Assembly: GCA_025642075.2 (NCBI GenBank)
Contig: JAODUO010000114.1
Location: 310,001 to 374,000, forward strand
Reading direction: 5' to 3'
Origin: Ridgeia piscesae
Taxonomy: Eukaryota; Annelida; Polychaeta; Sabellida; Siboglinidae
DNA length: 64,000 nt
Made by a program: the position numbers and the translations under genes. The notes under the pieces were generated by a model. That model worked only from the letters and a program-made list of their open reading frames with translations, was not told the origin of the DNA and searched no databases. Below, piece by piece: positions 1-14,401 of the stretch. Position 1 is the first letter of the stretch; every line of letters begins with the position of its first letter.

Positions 1-1090
1 GAAGCATAGGAAGCAAGTGGAAGAAGCATAGAAAGCAAGGGGAAGAAGCATAGGAAGCAAGGAGAAGAAGCATAGGAAGCAAGGGGAAGAAGAAGAAAGC
101 ATAGGGAAGCAAGAGGAAAGAAGAAGCAGAGAGAAGCTAAAAGGGGAAGAAGCATAGAAAGCAAGGAGAAGAAGCATAGGAAGCAAGGGGAAGAAGCATA
201 GGAAGCAAGGGAAGAAGCATAGGAAGCAAGGGGAAGAAGCATAGGAAGCAAGGAGAAGAAGCATAGGAAGCAAGGGGAAGAAGCACAGGAAGCAAATGGA
301 AGAAGCATAGAAAGCAAAGGGAAGAAGCATAGGAAGCAAGGGGAAGAAGCACAGAAAGCAAGGAGAAGAAGCATACAAAGCAAGGGGAAGAAGCATAGAA
401 AGCAAGGAGAAGAAGCATAGGAAGCAAGGGGGGAGAAGGGGAAAAACATAGGAAGCAAGGGGATGAAGCACAGGAAGCAAGTGGAAGAAGCATAGAAAGC
501 AAAGGGAAGAAGCATAGGAAGCAAGGGGAAGAAGCACAGAAAGCAAGGGGAAGAAGCATAGAAAGCAAGGGGAAGAAGCATAGGAAGCAAGTGGAAGAAG
601 CATAGAAAGCAAGGGAAGAAGCATAGGAAGCAAGGGGAAGAAGCATAGTTAGCGGTTGGAAGAAACATAGGAAGCAAGGGGATGAAGCACAGGAAGCAAA
701 TGGAAGAAGCATAGTAAGCAAGTGGAAGAAACATAGTAAGCAAGGGGAAGAAGCATAGAAAGCAAGGGGAAGAAGCATAGGAAGCAAGTGGAAGAAGCAT
801 AGTAATCAAGGGGAAGAAGCATAGTAAGCAAGGGGAAGAAGCATAGTAAGCAAGTGGAAGAAGCATAGTAATCAAGGGGAAGAAGCATAGTAAGCAAGGG
901 AAGAAGCATAGTAAGCAAGTGGAAGAAGCATAGTAAGCAAGTGGAAGAAGCATAGTAAGCAAGGGGAAGAAGCATAGTAAGCAAGTGGAAGAAACATAGT
1001 AAGCAAGTGGAAGAAACATAGTAAGCAAGTGGAAGAAGCATAGTAAGCAAGTGGAAGAAGCATAGTAGGCAAGTGGAAGAAGCATAGGAA
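1..1090. repeat. 22-bp purine-rich minisatellite
   Basis: Tandem array with period 22 (GAAGCATAGGAAGCAAGGGG plus AA), roughly 49 units, starting before the window. Units differ by point changes (GGGG/GTGG, AGGAAG/AGTAAG/AGAAAG) and small indels; the right third is dominated by the AGTAAG variant, so variants are clustered. The strand shown is almost pure A/G. Because 22 is not a multiple of 3, apparent reading frames through it are artefacts of periodicity. Confidence 0.97.
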
Positions 1091-1633
1091 GAAGAAGATT
1101 TATATGCTGTTCTTCTCCCAGGTCATATATTGTAGGGAAGGGACATCACTTCTTCATGTTGAGTCACTTCCCCCATCATAACCCTGTCGTTCTCCCCCAC
1201 TCTAAACTGGTCACCCTGCCATGTTGAAATCATCTGTTAACTCCTCTCCTTCTACACTCTTCTCTTTCACACGCACTCTTTATCAGTGTTTACTCACTTA
1301 TTCTTTGTACTTGCCTGATGCATGTTAGTCTGTTCATACCAATCTTATATCCTTAATTTCATAGATGCATATAAATCATTATTAATTCTCTCACTATGAT
1401 TGTTTTTGGAGCCAACAAAAATAGACTTGCACGATTGTCTGCGATCTTGGTGAGAGCTGATCACTTGTGTCCTTGTTTGAGCAAGGATACACAATTTTAT
1501 GCAATATTAATTAAAATAATTTGAGCCAGTTTTTGACTGTAGTTTCTGTTACAATGAATAGTTAATTAACTACATGATAAAAATGTGTAGCTAGCAGTTG
1601 TAGTCATTATTGTTTATTATGTTTGTTATGTAG
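1091..1633. other. Unique AT-rich sequence before first recognised exon
   Basis: No coding exon or repeat was recognised. It ends in a plausible acceptor (TTATGTAG at 1626-1633), so it is probably intronic or 5' flanking sequence of the downstream gene. Confidence 0.5.
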
Positions 1634-1744
1634 TGAAGGGGAGCAGCTGTCAGATGAGTGGCCGACAGCAGCAGACTGACCTTTCAGACAATGTCCACCA
1701 GGAGGCCTACTCAAGGTTCAATGGTGGAGTCTATTATGACAAAG
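1634..1744 (+). CDS. Unknown gene, exon 1 seen
   Basis: Acceptor-like TTATGTAG precedes it and donor AAAG|gtaaga follows. The frame enters with two bases of a split codon, which suggests an upstream exon. The first in-frame Met is at 1654 ([12 protein letters not shown]). Ends in phase 1. Confidence 0.65.
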
Positions 1745-3514
1745 GTAAGATACAATTTCAAACTGCATTATCAGCAGTTAGTTTTGAAAGTACAAATTTT
1801 AGTATCAGTGAAAAGATACCAGTCTGACAATCACTGGTCATTTTTGATTGTTGCCAGACCAGCCAAAACATTGATAGCCTGAGGGATTCATACTGGGTGT
1901 AATTTGAAACACTGATTGTGGTGTGCTCCGTGGTTCGATGGAACAGCTTTGCCTCCTGTATTCAAGACAGCCACACCAGTACACGTTTTTAAAACACTTT
2001 TTTTCACTTACGAGGACACTTTAAACTTTTTGTCAGTTGATTTTGTTTTAGTAGTTTTTATTTTTAGGTTAGTGATCTTGTTCAAATTAATGTATTCAAA
2101 AGTATTTTTAAAGAATTTTTGTTCCTATGTTCTGGTGACTGTATTTTAGATATATTTTACGCGTTTATTTCTGATGACATCATTTTGTGTATTTTGTGCA
2201 TATGTTTGTGAAGTGTAAGAGAGCAATTGTTAACTGATCAGGTGCTTTTTTAAAAGTATTTTTTCATTATTATTATTATTATAGATCCTCGAGCAGCAAC
2301 TTCAAAGATGTCTGAGGATGACAGCGAGATCCCTCCACCCCCGCGATGCTCCCCTGTATTGGGAGAAACTTCTGACTCACAGAGAGAGAAAAGGTAAAGG
2401 ATAGCTGCAAAGAAACTTACAACAATTATGTAATAATATAAGATCAGGTTGATCTACAGTTTGAATCATTTTGAAAATGATCCAGCATGCTTTAGCATAA
2501 ATACATAATTGCACTATGGTTTTATGCAGAGATCCGTCCATCCATCATTTGGACGGGTAAAACCCATTGTGGATGGGTAGAAATATGGGTGGATGGGTAA
2601 AAAATGAAGGAGCAAAAAAGGTCTTCAAAATCATAGATGTCAGATATGCCTTGAAAATGGGTGTGACATGTGTTTATAGTTTATTTCAGGTCATGAAACA
2701 CATCACAACTGGCTTATATGTAAATGAGTTAATATCGAAGTGTCCACAAAAAAGTGTGACTGGCAAAATGTTATCCTGCTTAATGCCCTGGTCAACACAC
2801 AACACATTCACTAATTGTTTTGGTTTATATTATAAATATAGATATACCACAACATTAACTCATTTTAATTCATACTACCTCTTCATTTGAGGCATGTTCG
2901 AATGCATCTAATCTACACTCTACACACTGATTTACATCAGAATGAATTAATGCCTAGTGCTTTATGACAAAACTGGATAAGAATCAGAACATAATTCTCC
3001 TGCCTTGCCAGTGACGCATCGAGGCAGCCTAGTGACACAGAGCCATTTCCCCAGCATTCGTGTCGTCCCACACCTGACCTCATCCATCTGTCTCTCCCCA
3101 CGGCGGAGATGGACACCAGCATTGAAGTGGACACAGCACGGTCAGTATCTACTTTTTATTCCAGTAGTATTATGCCAAGTTGCCAGCTGCAATCCCACAA
3201 GGCAAGAAGGAACCATTGGTTTATCAAGAGGCTAACTTTTTAAATTGCATGTGAAGTACTCATAAAAGTAAAAAGTAAAGGCAAAGTCTTATTTTATCAT
3301 AATTTATTCACATTTTTATCTGGTGAAAACTGAAAAAACTAATTAAAGTACTTTATTTACCCTGATAATTGTTTAAATTTTTAATCGGCTGATGTTTACA
3401 TAGCATTTTTATCTTATTTATTTATTATATTTATTAATTATTATTATTAATTTTTTTAATGTTTAGTGTTTATATTGTAGTTTTAATGAAGTTGTAAAGT
3501 GCTGTAAATGCTAT

Positions 3515-3551
<37 letters not shown>

Positions 3552-6500
3552 TATATAAAATAAATATTCTTATTACATATCGCACAGTATAAAATCCTTA
3601 GAACTGCTCCAGGCGCATTACACTTTACTTCCCTGGCAGACCTATTTAGTCAGACACCAGCTCCACTTCTCTGGGAAGCATTCAGCCATGCTGCAGTTAA
3701 TGTGTGAAGGCTGCTTGTACAAGTGTCCCCCACTGCCTATAACCAGGTATTTATCCATACAGCTGAGTGAACTATACAGTGGTGGGATGTAACGAAGTAC
3801 ATTTACTTCGTTACATTACTTAAGAAGTTTATTTTGAAATCTACTTGTAACAAAGTACATTTTTTGGGAATTACTTTTACTTGTAACGAAGTACTTTTTT
3901 GTTTACTTTCTTACTTTTTTACTTCTAAATTTTGCGTTACTATAGTCTACCACAAATTTTAAAATTACCATCGAACCCTGATTGTGTAGTCGTTGTTTGC
4001 TTAGCGGTCGGACCGACATCATGGCATCAATCGTGTTTCACGCTGATCTATTATATAACTGGCGCTTGGTTTCCGAGACATCCCAGCGTGTGTTAAAACC
4101 CATGAAGAGTCTGTTTGATTAACGTCAATTACAGAGTAAATGTGGAGCAAGGCATTGTTTGTTTTGTGCAGACATCAATGATCAGTAGCATTTCCCTGCT
4201 GCCAGTCCTGGCTTCGCACATCGGTGTTTTACGTAAGACCGGCGCATCGACCATGCCACGAATCAATGGCTTGAAAATTGCAATCGAGATTCATTGACCC
4301 TTCTTGTTTAGAAATCGGATAAATAGGTTGCATCTCAATAGAACAGATCAGTATAATGCTACGCTGAAATGTCATGATGAATTGCGTCGCAAATATTAGG
4401 CGTAACACTTCGCCACGCAAAACATGCTACTGATGCATACACTTATGAATTCATCAACCGCCTATAAAATGGGGAGTCGTAGTCGTTTTGGCATGGTCAG
4501 TGCGCGTTATAAATCGGTATTTTAAAGATAACTAAAAGACGAAGGAAGTTGTGCCAATAATGAGCGTATTTGTTTTAGTTTTGAATCTTTATGCGCGTTC
4601 AGCGACTGAGAGCCAGGTTATTATTCTAGATCTCATATTATCGCTCATCTCCATACATCGTGGTCTGTTGGTGCATAATTTATTTCAAAACTATACAATT
4701 TTATTTTGTTTAGTTCAACATTCAACAGTGTATAACAATGTTTTCTGAACATCGTATAGACTGCGCGGTCGACACGTAGTACTTTCCTGTTCTACGAGGT
4801 TTGTGGTGCAGTGGCTGCATATTGGTCTTCTTTTAAATGCCGTTGTTGGTAGATACAGAATGGATTCGTAGAAAATTTGAACGCTAAATCTAGATATCAA
4901 AACACCTTCAATTTAGTCATTATCTTAAGCTAACACTGGAACTATAGCAATGTAGAGTGAAAAAACTTGCCCAAGGTTTCATACTGTACTGTAGACGTTT
5001 CATAATATTATAGTAGTGTAGACGCGTGTGAATATGACTGATACACCTGAAATTGTGGTCACAGTAGAGGAGGTAACAAATGTGATTAAGAAGCTTGACG
5101 TTAATAAAGCTTGTGTGTCAGATGGCATATGTTTGGAACATATAAAATATGCAGACAAGGCACTTGTACCCTTGCTATCTATGTGCTTGACTAGTTTTTT
5201 TGCTCATGGATTTCTGCCAGAGTCAATGTTGTCAGTTGTACTTGTGCCAGTGATTAAGGATAAAGCTGGTAAAATATCTTCTAAAGACAATTACCGTCCA
5301 ATTGCATTAGCTAGTGTGTTTAGCAAAATTATTGAAGTAATTATACTAGGTAGAATTGAAATATTTTTGGATACTAATCCGAATCAGTTTGGTTTCAAGA
5401 AGAAGCATGATACAGACCAGTGTATATATGTGATAAAGGAAATTAATGATTTATATCAAACATTGAATGGCAGTGTATTTGTATGTTTTATTGATGCCAG
5501 TAAAGTCTTCGACACAGGAAATCACAGAATGTTGTTTAAGAATCTCAGTGAAAGGGGTGTACCGGTGTATATACTATGAATATTAATTTATTGGTATCAC
5601 AACCAGACCACTTGCATAAGGTGGGGTGATGTGCTTTCTACTAAATTTAAAGTAACCAATGGTGTTACACAAGGGGGGTATTATCCCCTTACTTTTTAAT
5701 GTCTATGTAGATGAATTGAGCGAACAAATTAAAATGTGTACCCGGTAATGTTGGATGTAGCATGAATGGTCATCTTATTAATCACATAATGTCTGCTGAT
5801 GATTTGGTCTTGATTTCACCTTCATCGGCAGGACTATGCCAGCTACTACTTGAATGTGAGAGATTTGGAATGAGCCATGATGTGAAATACATGTACAATG
5901 CTAAGAAGAGTGCAGTTATGATATTTAGATCTGCGACCTTAAAAGGATGTTTTATCCCTGAATTTAAGTTAAAAGGGGTTACTCTGCATGTTGTAGCTAC
6001 ATATAAATATCTTGGAAACTATATTTCAAAGGATCTTTCAGATGATGATATTAATAGACAACGCAGAACTCTATATGTACAAGGAAATATTATATTGCGA
6101 AAATTTAGTATGTGCTCCCTAGAGGTTAAGCTCACACTGTTTTGTTCATATTGCTCACCCATGTATGGAGTACAACTCTGGTGGAATTACAAGAAATCCA
6201 TATTAAATAGATTGCATATGGCATATCACAATATTTTTAAGTTGTTTATTGATACGTCAAAATATGAAAGTACCAGCCTGCTATGCACTCTGTTTGATGT
6301 ACAATGCTGCCAGTCAGTTATTAGGAATATGGTGTATAGCTTTATGTGTAGACTTGGTAGCTCTGTTAACTATATTTTAAATGACATTCTAAGTTCTAGC
6401 TTAAGATTCACTTCCAGGGTCCGTAAACACTGGAACAAGCTTTTATATGTGAACATTTGACAGGTGTATACACTTTTCTTATATACACAGTATTGGGTCA

Positions 6501-9500
6501 GAATGCATACTGTACATAATTTTTATTGTCTGCCTAATGTCAGCATATGGACCTCAGAGTCACATGTACTTGCTGTATGTGCCCTGTTGAGTCTGGACTA
6601 AAATTATTGAATTGAATTGAATACTGCAGCACTTGATTCAAACCCGAGTTCCCTTAGTGGAGAGTCTGATGCTCTACCCCTGAGCTACTGCACTCAATGT
6701 TCACACTTCACACTGTCAGCATTTGTACAGCTGGCAGGTGATGTGTCCCATTCATTTTACAAAATTAAGTTATTCAGTAGAATAATGAACTAGCTAAAGC
6801 ACTAGACTTTTATTTGGGGAACACAACTTCGATCCCCTGTCATTTTGAAACCTGGGGCAGTCCACATAGCACCAGTTCACTCAGCTGTATGAATGAGTAC
6901 CTGGCTATAGACAGTGGTGAATATTTGTGTAAAGGTAGTTTTTGTGCATTAAGTGCAGTTGGGTGAATGCTTCCCATGGAATGTATTCTGTTCTGGTGCT
7001 TTCTCATTCTTAAATGACAGTATTTAATTAATTTCCATTGTGCAGGAAGTTTGCTTGATAAAGAAGCTAAGTGCCACTGTAGACCAAGACATATGTAGTT
7101 TGTATTTTACACCAGAAGAATTAACATCTTTGTCATTAATTTAATTGTAATAAAGAAGTTATGTGATTACTCCTTTACCATTGCTATTTGCTTTCTAATA
7201 AAAATAGAGCTAAGGTATGCAGAAATACTGGTCCAATTTTTCGAAGTTATACAACAAAGATATGAAAGGAATATTATGTTATTCTTGCTGTGACACTGAG
7301 CACTTTCATATGTGTATGTTAATATTTTTAATATCATATAAAGTAGTTTTAATATATTGCATTTGCACAATAATGGTATGTTTTTCTGTTATTGTTTTTC
7401 ATTTACATAACAAAGATTGTGTTATTGTTTATAGGCTTATTGAAGATGATCAACTCTATGCGCCACTGAAACTGCACAAGGAGCGTGATGCAATACAACC
7501 ATCACTGAAGCCAACCATGACTGGCAGTGGACAGGAAACAGAACTGAGCGTGGATGATTTACTGGACAATCTGGTACTGGAGGACATCAAGTCCTTCCAC
7601 CACTACCCTGGACCTGCAGATGACTTGCGAATGAAGACTACGGAGAGTAAACTAGATACACATGATGTAGAAACAGAAACATTGCCACGGCAACGTATAC
7701 AACCACAAAAGAAAAGATATGTGCACACACGGGGGCAGACCAACCAGATCATGACCTCATTACCAGAGAAACGAAGGAGTGAGATAGAACTCTTGAAAAA
7801 ACAGGCGGCTGTTGGTGAAAATGTGGTCACTGCTGTGTCGACCACAGAGAAGAAAACAGGTGAAGTGGAGCAGATGATTCACACACTTCAACTGAACTTA
7901 GCTATGAATGGTGAAAACGCCACAGAAACTAATTCCAATGACTTACCCTGTGAGCCAGTGCTGCTCACAAAGACTTACTGTACATCGAAACGAACGCAAA
8001 ACTACTACGAGTATGCGAGAAAGAATAAAATGCTCAGTAACATATCTCAATCGCCAGTCTATGCTGAAGAACCAGTTGCAAAGACGATAAAGACACTTGA
8101 GTTAAAGGGAGACTTAGTTGTTGAACAGAAAGTTGTGGCTAAGATTGAAGAGCCTTCCCTTCAACAGAAGCCACAGCAACACTCGCCCAGACTGAAGCAC
8201 TGCACACGAAAAAATGTTAGTAAATGTTACAAGCCATTTTAGTAATTAGGTAAATTTCCAAAATGTTACATTTGTGTACCCAGCAGGCATAGACTAGGAC
8301 ATGTTATGTAAAGTGTGCTTATCTGAAATCTCAACATTGTATTTTGACAAGATTTAGTTAATGTTAGCTAGATGTATAAACTGTTCCTATGTAATACATA
8401 CAAATCAATGTATTATTTTAATTATAAACTATTTTTATGATTAACGATTACCAGATATGAATAGCATAAATAACAAAGTTAAAGTACAAATAATATAAAT
8501 AAACTATCAACTTAAACACTGACTCCGTGGTCCATTGTCAATGTGATCCCTGCTATTCTTCCAGGTCCTTCAGAAGAAGTCCGGTCTGCCACTTCCTCCC
8601 AGCAGGAAGGAAGCAGGTTCAGAGCAAGGAACAGGAAAGAATGCTGCCCAATTTGCAGGTGATAAATCAATACATCCAGGACGGGAGAAGACTGCTGTAC
8701 CCCGACAGCTCTCGGCCAGGGGTAGGGCTGTCACTGCAGCTAAGTCCTCCCCCCAGATGGATGTAAGAACCCCAGCCACGTCTGACACGGCCATGGCATC
8801 AGTGCCACACAGAGTCATGGCTACCTCTGTTGGCTCTCGTTGCAAGGTATAGCAGTCTGTCGTCATACTAAGATCTGTCTCACATAGTCTAATAACTCTA
8901 ATGTATACACATTCTACTCTCTTTACTTGTCACATTAGACTTTACTCCAAGTAAGAACTGGGAATTAGGACACTTTAAGGATAAAATATATGATATTTTA
9001 TTTATTGTATATTTTGTAATCTTAAATGTCTTCTTACTACCAGGTAGGTGTTTGTTTATTATGATAAGTATATCCTAATTAGTGTATTTGATTGATCTAA
9101 TAAGGTTCATAGTTTAACTGATGTATAATTAATATTTGTTATGGAATTGATATAGCTTCACTAGATGTCACCACTATGCACAGTGTCCTTCTCTCTCTGA
9201 ATAGCGAGTTACAACGTGACAACCGTGCAAATGTGATATTATAAACAGATGCAGCTACATCAATAGTTCTTGTTCATTGGTTAAGTGTTTATATATGGGA
9301 TGCTGTTTTTCATGCGGAAATGGCAAGTATTTCAATTATGCCTTTTTATCTAATGATTCGTTTGAAAAACATGAAATAAATAAATGTTAGGAAGTTATAA
9401 TATTGATATACTTCATCAACGTTTTGTCAGATTTTTTTATGAAAACAGTATTTATATCAAGGAGGACAGTTGGTTGCCTGTTCAACATATGCCTAATGTT

Positions 9501-12500
9501 TATTGACCATCAATAATTGATTGTAGTCATCAATCATCATTGTCATGGCTTGTCATCACAGTGGAACACCTCTCGGGGAAGTCAATGTAGAGAGTGATTG
9601 GACAGGTCTGCCCGGGAATAAAGTATAAAGTGTTCCTAGCAGTCCCAAGGATTGGATATTATGTTATATAACAATTTTTTTTATAGTGTATATGTATTCT
9701 TGCAGTCAATTCTTGCTAAAATAACAGTTATCATCTTTGTAACTCTCTCTACATGTGTCATTATGATCTGTATTGTGGTCATTCTTTCACTTCAGTTTAC
9801 ACTCATAGGTAGTCAGTAAATATCACTTTTAAACAGGATAAGTTAAATTTTGTTCAACATGTATATCTATATGTTGCTCACGCAGACAGTTTGCAAGTAC
9901 ATATGAAATGTTAATGTTGTCATCTAAGAATACACTACAGCCATAAAAGCAATGTAACATGCCCTGTCGAAGCAACATTAAATATTGATAAGCTTTACAT
10001 GGCAACAAAACATAATAATTCAACAAAATGCACTGAACATGTGAACACGATGCCACAAAACATGAATATGTAATGTGCTAATTATTATGGTGCACTGTTA
10101 AATAATATGAGGAAGTATTTACATGGGTGAAGGTGGGTGTTTCCTGCTGACGGTCACCACGGGGATTGTTGGTTTGTTTCACTCCTCTGTCTGCATATGA
10201 AGGTATGTAGTCATTCTCATTAACTCATCTCATGGTAGCAAGTGTTAGTTTGTTCTTTCACATACCTGTTGCTCAACTGCCCAGTGTAGTTTCACAGTGT
10301 GCCAGTAGACGTGACGTGACATGACATGTCATCAGACACCCTTCTGTTGATAAACATCTGACGTGAGGGACTACTATGGGGGAGAAAGGGTCTGTGCAGT
10401 GTAAGATTTGCTAGAAAAACAGAATCAGAACAGTAAAGCAGCCTGACCCGACTACAGCTATGTGATGTATTTCACTAACAGTACATTCATCTGCTGTAGG
10501 ACAGCAAAGGTGTGAACTGTCACAATCATAAAGTGATGACTGCACCTGTCAAACACAGGATTCCTGATCGCAGGTTTGTTACTCTTAGCAGCTGTGTGGT
10601 GTAGCTACATTGCCAGCTCATATGTCTATAATGAATAACCATAAGTAAAACAATTAACGTGCATCCACCCTAGGGCCTACAGACAATGGGCATCAGTTAT
10701 TGTGATTATGATATTTTTATTTAAAACCCATTCACAGTAGCACTCTCCAACAAGTCATTTAAAATGTTGCTTCACCTGTCTTACCCACCTACACAAGGGC
10801 TACATAATTTATCATCCATGTGCCAACAAGCTAACAGTGTCTCAAGTCAGTACAATTATTTGTATTCTTTTTGCGCATGCAAGACACAAGTCCTCATTTT
10901 GTATTCTATTCATGACGTGGATAAACAGACGTGTGCTACCCAGGGGGTAGTTGTTTAAGCTTAGAAGTGTCTCCGTCTATTTGCAATGTTTCACCGTGCT
11001 GTTTTTCTTTCTTCAGAGTATCTGAAAGTGACATGATGAGATCCAACTACAGAAGAGGTGACTAGCTTTTTGTCACCTTTCTATTTATGTGTGTGTTCTC
11101 TTTTAGATGTCATTAAATTAGTTGCCCATAAATGTGACATTAAATATGCAAAAGATTTATAGAGACTTCACTTGCATTAAATCAGGTGTAGTTAAGTACA
11201 GTGAAACTTCAGTATATGACCCTCCTTGTGACCAGACCAAGGTGACCACAACAATGAGGTGACTATATTGTAGAGACTGAGACTAATTTTGTATAATTTA
11301 TTGTTACAAATATAATAAGAGACTGTCGTAACAGGTTTCAATTTTTAAAGGAGTTTTCATGAATCTGAGACTATTTGTTTTATATATAAATTATATTATG
11401 TCCCTTGGTAGAAGACTGTGATTTCCTAATTTTAAAAGATGATAATTTTAATATTAAAGTGATCAGTGTTACCAATCAATGGACATGAGCACATCATTTT
11501 ATATTATGTGTAGGTGTTCACTTGTGATTGGTCAAAATATTGGCCAGAGGCATATGCATGCAGGAGATTGGAGCACAGACTCACACATGTTTCTGCTTAC
11601 TCCCAAGTATGAGTCTGGATTGCGTCCATACTCTGATACCATTGTCCAGAAGAAATTGTAATGACACAGTATGTTATATAGTACACATGTGTAATGTTAA
11701 AATAACACAACTGTTTTTGACCATCTATATAACCAGTGTTCTGTCTCACAGGAAGTTCTGCACAGAGGATTGCACTCGCCAAACAGCAACCGCCTGTTCA
11801 CGTGGTTGAAGTCTGGACCCAGGGAAATGATTTTGTAGGTTATGTTCATTTATACAGTTCTAGCACAATCATTTTAGGACATCTTCCATTTGTAGACTTT
11901 TGTTTGTTTGTTTGTTTGACTACATACAATTAAAGTTTACCGTGTGCTATTGTAAGTATAGTTGTTATGATCAACATTGAAATTGCTCCAAATATTTATT
12001 GTGTATACTGCAAAATGTTATAGATGGTCTAAACTGGATGTACTTACTTATGCCCATCATCCATCCTGGGACGTAGGCCGTTGACCACAGTCTTCCAGAG
12101 TCTTCTGTCCTGGACTTTTATTTCATTCTGCCTCCAGGTGTATCCTGTCATCTTTGTGTCTGTCTGGAGATCCCTTCCCCACATGTTCCGTGGTTGTCCT
12201 GTTTTTCTTCTTCCTTGTCATGTGGGTTCCATGTCAGGGCCTGCCTGGTGATAATTGATGCTGGTTTCTTCCCGAAGGTCTCCTGATCTCATCTCTGGCA
12301 TTCAGTTGGTGCGTTCTCTCCTACAAGTCAATGTAGCTGATGGTGTCTGGCCAGTGAATCTGTAGGATTCTTCTCAGACAGTTGTTGATAAAGGTCTGTA
12401 CTTTCTTGATGATTGTGTTAATTGTCTTCCATGTCTCTGCTCCATGCAGTAGTACGGACTTCACGTTGGAGTTAGACAGGCGTGTCTGTGTGTGTAATGA

Positions 12501-14312
12501 GAGAACTTTGGAGCTCCAGATGTTCTTGAGCTGTATAAATGCTCCTCTCACCTTGCCAATCCTTGCTTTAACATCTGCATCTGTTCCACCCTGCTTGTTA
12601 ATGATACTACCCAGGTACGTGAAGGTCTCTACCTCCTCAATTGATGACCAGAAGGAAGAGGAACGGGGACAGCAAACAACCTAGTCTCACTCCGGTCTTC
12701 ACTTCAAAACGCTTGGTTACTTGTCCTCCGTTGATTAATCTGCAACCTGTTCCTTCGTAGCTGTTTTTTAAGGGCAAAAAAGTCAATGGTTTGGTGCTAT
12801 GTACCTAAAGGTTAGAATTTACACAAACTAACCATTTATGTCTACAATCAAATTTTTCACATCTGTAGTTTACTCAGAAAATGGTCTTAAGGTGGAAAAT
12901 CTAGCAAAACCAACAAACACCATGAACGGGACCATCTTGGTCAATGTAACCAACAAAAACCCAGCTTCTGTATGCACTTTGGAAAAATAATACGTCACCG
13001 AGTCTTCTGCTGGTTCAACTGTCATAACAAAGGAGAGCCAAGCAGTTCATTAAAAGTGCCTTATGTTGGTTTACAACAAAATCGTGACAGCAATGTGCCA
13101 CATTGTTCCTCATAGGGTTGTAGCAACAATACAGGGAAAGATAACATCAGTGAGCTGTCTTTTTTGTTACCCTTTGAATTGACCAGAAATGAAACAGTGG
13201 TCCAGTGGATTAATTGGAATTGACAGCCACAGACACAGTGCGGATGCCAGACAACCAGGTTGGATTGACCGAACCATGAAAATGACCACCAACAGCCGCC
13301 AAACTTCTCACATATCTTATATACATGTACATATACATACACTACGTCACAGAAAAAATTTACTTGCTTTCCTCTAATGAAGAAAATTCACAAAACAAAT
13401 GTGCAGATCTCGACAGTAACTTCTTCGGTGGTTCCAAGGTTACCGTAAAATTGCTATATAAGTTAGCTTTACACAAAAATACCATTAGAAGGCGCATTTA
13501 TGCGTACAAATATTTATAAACTTTACTTACTGCATTTGCATGCACAATAGTTTAATTAATTATTATCATCACTATGGTCTGCAGGAAATTATAAGTTTTA
13601 TTAGAATATAATAGTAATATTTTATTTCATATAGCGCCACATCCATAATTGTTTGTGGTACTTCACCATATGCTGCTATTAAAAAAGTATGCACTAAGAA
13701 GAATACTACCCACAGATATTGAATATATTGTTCATGGCTCCAAGAATGGTTTATTGTATGTATGATTTAACTTACGTTGGAGCATAAATTTGTCGATGAG
13801 TACCAGGTAGCTAATTGCTACATGGAACAATTTGAGAAAGTAGCCATCTCTATAGCACAGAGTGGCTACGATACGTGGACGACACATTCACCGTACTTCA
13901 CGAATACGATGTGGAAGAGTTCACTGAACACATAAACAGCATCGATCCACACATCAAATTCACCATTGAACCTGAGAAAGACAGCAAACTTCCCTTCCTA
14001 GATCTATGCACCCATATACTGGATGATGGATCCACAAAGATAACTATTTACCGGAAGCCGACACACATGGACCAGTACCTCAACTTCAAGTCACATCACC
14101 CTCTAACCCACAAACGTTCAGTTGTACGCACCCTCACCAACAGGGCACAGCAGTATGTCACCACAGCTGAAGACAGGAAATCAGAACTGGCACACATCCA
14201 CAATGCCCTGAGAGCCAATGGATACCCAGAGATGGCACTTGCACCTCCACCATCCAGTGCACTTGCACCTCCACCATCCAGTGCAAAAAGACCACCTAAC
14301 ACGAACAACAAC

Positions 14313-14357
<45 letters not shown>

Positions 14358-14363
14358 TTAGTT

Positions 14364-14401
<38 letters not shown>

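Noticed and set aside
137..1072. Long minus-strand frames rich in Leu, Ser and Cys
   Set aside because: Pure translation of the 22-bp minisatellite; no start context or non-repeat sequence.
4770..4820. Alternative right end of the hAT-type element at GTGGTGCAGTGG
   Set aside because: No matching 8-bp duplication; CACTG|GAACTATA at 4934-4946 matches the left flank perfectly.
6623..6700. Functional tRNA gene
   Set aside because: A and B boxes present, but the anticodon and T stems fail to pair; treated as SINE or pseudo-tRNA. Same reasoning for 31905-31975 and 46250-46305.
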